A DNA stretch of 64,000 nt from Stentor coeruleus (taxonomy: Eukaryota; Ciliophora; Heterotrichea; Heterotrichida; Stentoridae): NCBI GenBank assembly GCA_001970955.1, contig MPUH01000236.1:1-64000 (forward strand), written 5' to 3'. Each line of letters starts with the position of its first letter. Position 1 is the stretch's first letter. Below the pieces are notes generated by a model, which searched no databases, was not told the origin of the DNA, and saw nothing but the letters and a program-made list of their open reading frames with translations. Below, in pieces: positions 60,072 through 64,000 of the stretch. A program made the position numbers and the translations under genes.

Positions 60072-60476
60072 CTAAATACTAGTATATCCGAACTGCCAGC
60101 AAGCTAAAATCTTGAAATTAGAATCTCTAAGTGTAAATACTGCTAACCAATAAGCTGAAGGATATTGAACTTGGTATGTGATAGGGAAAGTGATACTCCC
60201 AGGGAAATACTGTCTTGATATTGTTGCTTGTTGATTGTTGAAATAATTTTGGCTTGTTGAACTTATCCAAAATTCATTAACATAAGTTGTTGCTGATAAT
60301 GTACCAGTCACTGATACATCTACTGATGTCTGATTTGTGATTGGCCAAGGATTAACAACAAAAGATGTTATTTGAAAAGGGGTAATTGTTGCACTGCAGT
60401 TTGCTCCCACACTTTGGTAGGATTCAAAGTTAGATGAGGCATTTGCTAGCACAAGAAGTACTAAATATGCAATCAT
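60072..60476 (-). CDS. Secreted ML-domain lipid-binding protein
   Basis: A 134-residue protein with a signal peptide (MIAYLVLLVLANASS) followed by a beta-rich ML (MD-2-related lipid-recognition) domain: Cys27 in ANCSATITPFQI, then SFVVNPWPITNQTSVDVSVTGTL with the conserved PWP, and a C-terminal Cys in ILACWQFGY. ML proteins carry lipids (phosphatidylinositol, cholesterol) in lysosomal or secretory lumen. It has several potential N-glycosylation sites (NCS, NQT). The stop TAG at 60072 follows ACWQFGYTSI. It lies 80 bp downstream of the sphingomyelinase-like gene on the same strand. Confidence 0.65.
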   Translation of the reverse strand: MIAYLVLLVLANASSNFESYQSVGANCSATITPFQITSFVVNPWPITNQTSVDVSVTGTLSATTYVNEFWISSTSQNYFNNQQATISRQYFPGSITFPITYQVQYPSAYWLAVFTLRDSNFKILACWQFGYTSI

Positions 60477-60556
60477 TTATTATGATTATCAAATAAAAAT
60501 TCAACAATTTAAACAACTTTTTAATAAATATATATTTAAAACTAAGTCAAAAAATC

Positions 60557-61531
60557 CTAAACTAATAATTTTGGTACTTTCAATGACACTTCTACTCCAG
60601 CATGATCGCTGATTTGTGTAAAAGGCATATGATAAACATGAAAAGGTTCAACATTTGTTTCATTATAGTTTATCACAATATTCTGTATATATTTTACCTG
60701 ATAATTCATTAAAAATATATAATCTAAGCATTCATTAGCTGATACTTCATCAGAACCTGTAAGAATAGTTTCTATAGGGCAACCTTTATCATCAATTCTT
60801 CCAAAAGTTGATAAAGATTGTCCGTATTTACTGTTTATCACATCAAGAATATTATCTGTACCTTGGGATGACATTAAAATCCATAGGTGATTATAATCAT
60901 CTTGACAAGGAGACTAAATAGAATTTACATTGAATTTAGGAACTTTACGGCATTCTAAACCATCAACATTGAAATCACCTGTTATAACGACTGGATCTTC
61001 ACTAGTCCCAACTTTTTTGTCTATAAAATTTTTGTATTCTTTTAATTGTTCACGTCGTATTTGCCTGTACTTTAAAAACTTTTTATACTCTGTTGTTCCA
61101 TAAGAGGCTTGAGTGTGAGTATTAAATACATGTAAAAAGGTTTCATTAACTTTTATCTTTGTGTATAAAGCTCCTTTTGCTGAAAGGCGATCTACACCCA
61201 TACCCTTATTAAAAATCATATAGTCGCTTTCAACTATTTGAAACTTGCTTAAGATCATGAGCCCACTATCTGTGAAATGCCCATGCAAAGGATTTGGACG
61301 AGGGCCTTGGTAGGAATATAAAAATCCTTTAGCCCTTGCTCTATTTCTGATGAGTTCTTTACGAGAGCTCATGGTTGAAAAAACTTCTTGTAAGCAAACT
61401 ATATCATATTTTGAAATAAAAAGATCAACAAAAGCTTGAGCACGCAAGTCTTTATAATCTGAGGTATTTGTATGGATTCCTGGTGGTCGAAGAAATAAAT
61501 TCAAAGTTAAGATTTTGATATCGGTATCCAT
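60557..61531 (-). CDS. Neutral-sphingomyelinase-like phosphodiesterase
   Basis: Two exons (61531-60929 and 60913-60557) give 319 residues of the endonuclease/exonuclease/phosphatase fold. Motifs in order: IKILTLNLFLRPPG (metal-binding Asn), IVCLQEVFS (Glu), FTDSGLMILSKF, FLHVFNTHTQASY, ITGDFNVDG (Asp and Asn) and FTQISDHAGVEVSL (catalytic Asp-His), the full set of catalytic elements. This arrangement matches neutral sphingomyelinases, which make ceramide and phosphocholine. No signal peptide or clear membrane segment is present, so it should be cytosolic or peripheral. Splicing is needed to connect the SDH motif to the rest. Confidence 0.85.
60914..60928 (-). other. 15-nt intron
   Basis: Minus-strand GTAAATTCTATTTAG, phase 0 with terminal in-frame TAG. 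Splicing joins KVPKFN to SPCQDDYNHLWILM and brings the catalytic SDH motif in frame. Confidence 0.9.
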
Positions 61532-61830
61532 TTATATTCAAGAAAAAATGCTCCAGTTTATTTAAAAACATGAGCATTTGATATATGGCTTGATAGCACA
61601 TATGCTTTTAAACCAAATTATAATGAATGATTGATTAAGGATATAAGAGAAATCTTGGAATTTTAATTAGACTCAACTCATAATAAGGTTAAAACATAAA
61701 AAACTAATCAAAAGCAACTCAGCTCAGCAGATTCAAGTGTTATCCTATAAAACATAATAAAACTCAAAAACTATGATAATTTATATTTGTTTATAATCTT
61801 ACATTAAAACATGTATCTTAATATAATTCT
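61532..61830. promoter_or_regulatory. Divergent spacer
   Basis: 299 bp between the sphingomyelinase-like and Aurora-like start codons. No discrete motif recognised. Confidence 0.4.
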
Positions 61831-63927
61831 ATGTCAAAAAGACCAATAATCAAGTTATTATTTGAATCTCCTTCAGTAGCTAATGGAAAAGATCCTGAGC
61901 TATCTAGGAAAGATTTTGAATTTGAAAAATCCATAGGCGATGGAGCTTTTGGGAAGGTTTGGCGAGTAAAGAACAGATCAACGCAAAAAATGCATGCAAT
62001 GAAACAAGTACCAAAAGAAAAAGTTATGAAAATGCTAGGACAATTTCGTAGAGAAGTTTATATCATGTACGAACTTTCACATCCACATATAATCAAACTC
62101 TACAATCATTTTGAAGACGAAAAGTTTTTCTATCTGATCATGGAACTTGCAGAAGGTGGGAATTTATTTCATAGGCTTTATCGTGAAAGGTGTTTTTTAG
62201 AACGAACAGCAGCTCAGTATTTTCGTGAAGTAGTTTTAGCAATAGAATATTTACATTCACATATACCAGCGATAATCCACAGAGATATAAAACCAGAAAA
62301 TATCCTTTTAGATAAAGAAGGGAGAATTAAATTAACAGATTTTGGATGGTCTAATTATTACTCAACAGAAAATCCAACTATGCGATTTACAATGTGTGGA
62401 ACACTTGAATATTTACCTCCAGAAATCGCATCAGAAGCTGGTCATAATACAGGTGCTGATATTTGGTGTTTGGGTATACTTCTTTTTGAAATGCTCACTG
62501 GGTCTACTCCATTTGTATCTAAAGGTCGTGATCAATTACTTACTAATATAACACAAGCTAAACCTAGATTTCCACATTCAATGAGTCCTCTTGCACGTGA
62601 TTTGATCAGTAAAATGTTGGAAAAAGATCCAGGGAAACGTATTTCAGCAAAAGAAATCAAGGCACATGCTTGGCTTCAAGAAAACCCCCCAATTCGTGAG
62701 ACTATAACTCAAGACTGTATTCCAAAACTATTGCCAAGTATAGAAGAGGTTAATAAAGTTTTGCAAATACTTGAGAAAAATGAACCTGAACAAAAGAAAA
62801 CCAAATCTCCAGATAAATCTGTTGAAAATACATTGAAACATGAAGAATCAATAGTCAGTTTAAGTAATAAAAGTCCACAAATATCTGTGATACATAATAT
62901 TGAAGAAAATCATAAGTCAACTAATGAAAGCAATTGTAAAATAGAACTAATTAATGAAGAAAATAACAAAATAGAGTTTGGGAATATACCAAATAACGAG
63001 TTTCGTATGAGTATAGTGAAACTAAAAAATCAAGTCGACTTGAAATACGATGGGAATAGTAAGATGAAAAATTCGATTATAGAAGTGATTATTAAACTTC
63101 AAGACATAAACAGAGAAGTAAAAATGCTTGAAGAGAAAATCCAAAGTAAAAAGAATGAACTTTCAACCTTAAATGGCACAAGAAGTGTACTTTTTTCCAA
63201 AGTTACTGACTGTAATATCGAACTTGAAAGAATGAGTCATATAAACATCGGGCAATTAACTGATAAAATTAATCAAAAAAATTCAGACCTTCTCACTAAG
63301 ACTGCTTTATATAAACAAATGAAAAATAAATACGAGAATTTGAAAAAAAATAGCCAAAAAATTTTCCAGGATTTCACAGAAAAAGAGAATTACTTAAGTG
63401 AAATCAGCGCAACATTAAAAGAACTAAAAGAAAAAATGAATCAAAATAGTATAGGAAAAAAGAGTGAAATTATTGAACTTTCTACAAGTGCTGAAGTATT
63501 AAAAACAAGAATCAACAGTCATGAAATCAGTACAATTAAACTTAATAGGCATGAAACTTCAGCTTCGAATGAAATAATGAGGATTATTAAAAAAGAAAAT
63601 AATAAACTTGGAATAAACATGAGACCAAAATTTGAAAAATTATATGATAAATTACAAGAGAGAATTAATGAGAAAGAACAAGAATTAGCTGAAGCAAAAA
63701 TCACTTTTGAGGAAGTACGTTTTGAGATAATCCAAAAAGCTAATATTAGAAAAAATGATATTTTAAAGATAGGAAAAAAGAAAAATAACTTAAAAACAAT
63801 AGATGAAGAAAATATTGATTCATTAAATAAAAAATTACAGATTATGTGTGAACAGGCACAAAAATATAACACTGATACTATGGAAATTGAAAAAGCTAAA
63901 GAAAAAGTAGAGGTAATTACTAGCTAG
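61831..63927 (+). CDS. Aurora-like kinase with long coiled-coil tail
   Basis: A 698-residue protein. The kinase domain (about 29-285) has GDGAFGKV (36-43), Lys58, Glu75, IIHRDIKPEN, LTDFGWSNYY and MCGTLEYLPPE; the DFGWS and CGTLEYLPPE pair is diagnostic of the Aurora/PLK-like branch and closest to Aurora. The activation loop keeps a Thr (RFTMCGT) as phospho-acceptor. Residues about 380-698 form a Lys/Glu-rich coiled coil, absent from classical Auroras (about 300-400 residues), and could give self-assembly or anchoring at basal bodies or spindle (inference). All catalytic residues are present. Single exon, TAG stop. Confidence 0.88.
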   Translation: MSKRPIIKLLFESPSVANGKDPELSRKDFEFEKSIGDGAFGKVWRVKNRSTQKMHAMKQVPKEKVMKMLGQFRREVYIMYELSHPHIIKLYNHFEDEKFFYLIMELAEGGNLFHRLYRERCFLERTAAQYFREVVLAIEYLHSHIPAIIHRDIKPENILLDKEGRIKLTDFGWSNYYSTENPTMRFTMCGTLEYLPPEIASEAGHNTGADIWCLGILLFEMLTGSTPFVSKGRDQLLTNITQAKPRFPHSMSPLARDLISKMLEKDPGKRISAKEIKAHAWLQENPPIRETITQDCIPKLLPSIEEVNKVLQILEKNEPEQKKTKSPDKSVENTLKHEESIVSLSNKSPQISVIHNIEENHKSTNESNCKIELINEENNKIEFGNIPNNEFRMSIVKLKNQVDLKYDGNSKMKNSIIEVIIKLQDINREVKMLEEKIQSKKNELSTLNGTRSVLFSKVTDCNIELERMSHINIGQLTDKINQKNSDLLTKTALYKQMKNKYENLKKNSQKIFQDFTEKENYLSEISATLKELKEKMNQNSIGKKSEIIELSTSAEVLKTRINSHEISTIKLNRHETSASNEIMRIIKKENNKLGINMRPKFEKLYDKLQERINEKEQELAEAKITFEEVRFEIIQKANIRKNDILKIGKKKNNLKTIDEENIDSLNKKLQIMCEQAQKYNTDTMEIEKAKEKVEVITS

Positions 63928-64000
63928 ACTTTGAAAAAAGATTTTTCACTGCAAATATTGAAAATGAAAGAGATTCAAATTAAAAGAAATAAGTTGTTAG

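Noticed and set aside
1-64000. Blepharisma-type code (TGA as Trp)
   Set aside because: Trp is TGG throughout long genes and in-frame TGA is absent from them; TGA ends the NOC3 gene.
1-64000. tRNA or rRNA genes, CRISPR arrays, transposons
   Set aside because: No cloverleaf-like GC-rich segment, no regular spacer-repeat array and no transposase, integrase or reverse-transcriptase frame was seen by eye.

Overview
The window looks like macronuclear DNA of a heterotrich ciliate, most probably Stentor (S. coeruleus or a close relative). Three things in the sequence point there. Long AT-rich reading frames up to about 1,250 codons use the standard code: TAA, TAG and TGA all act as stops and Trp is TGG, which argues against the TGA=Trp heterotrich Blepharisma. 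Seven spliceosomal introns can be placed, and they are only 15 nt (six) or 16 nt (one) long. Genes are packed tail to tail or head to head with short AT-rich spacers. The species name is inference; the code and introns are read directly.

I support 32 protein genes. Left part (1-16 kb): a lipid-anchored ankyrin protein, NOC3 and a PH-domain protein transcribed divergently, a second ankyrin protein, a coiled-coil protein, SEC62, ELP4, a 14-3-3 protein, a coiled-coil protein, the SNARE VTI1, and another coiled-coil protein. Centre (17-32 kb): two large WD40-array proteins that share a Cys/His cap, flanking a TauE/SafE-type transporter and a compact InsP3-receptor-like Ca2+ channel. Middle right (32-49 kb): a ZIP metal transporter, an unusual kinase with HMD for HRD, a C2H2 zinc-finger protein, a CK1-like kinase with a CaaX end, an acid-lipase homologue, a duplicated four-helix membrane protein with a decayed copy beside it, two basic orphan proteins, a FRAG1/DRAM-like membrane protein and a coiled-coil protein. 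Right end (49-64 kb): CTR9 of the Paf1 complex, a secreted patatin-like phospholipase, a kinesin-8-like motor, a cGMP-dependent kinase with four cyclic-nucleotide-binding domains, an ML-domain secreted protein, a sphingomyelinase-like phosphodiesterase, and an Aurora-like kinase with a coiled-coil tail.

There is no operon or dedicated gene cluster. The mix is housekeeping (ribosome assembly, ER import, transcription elongation, tRNA modification, vesicle fusion) plus signalling (Ca2+, cGMP, kinases) and lipid hydrolysis.

Two genome-scale patterns stand out. First, spacers have extreme strand skew: the coding strand upstream of genes is almost free of G (95 C to 9 G in 8057-8468; 110 G to 12 C on the + strand upstream of the minus-strand lipase), and it flips to G-rich after the genes. 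Second, every single N is flanked by a direct repeat that looks like an unmerged contig overlap. Three genes (WD40 protein, CTR9, kinesin) carry such a false duplication, and all three read as one continuous frame once the extra copy is discounted. Several longer spacers hold decayed coding relics.
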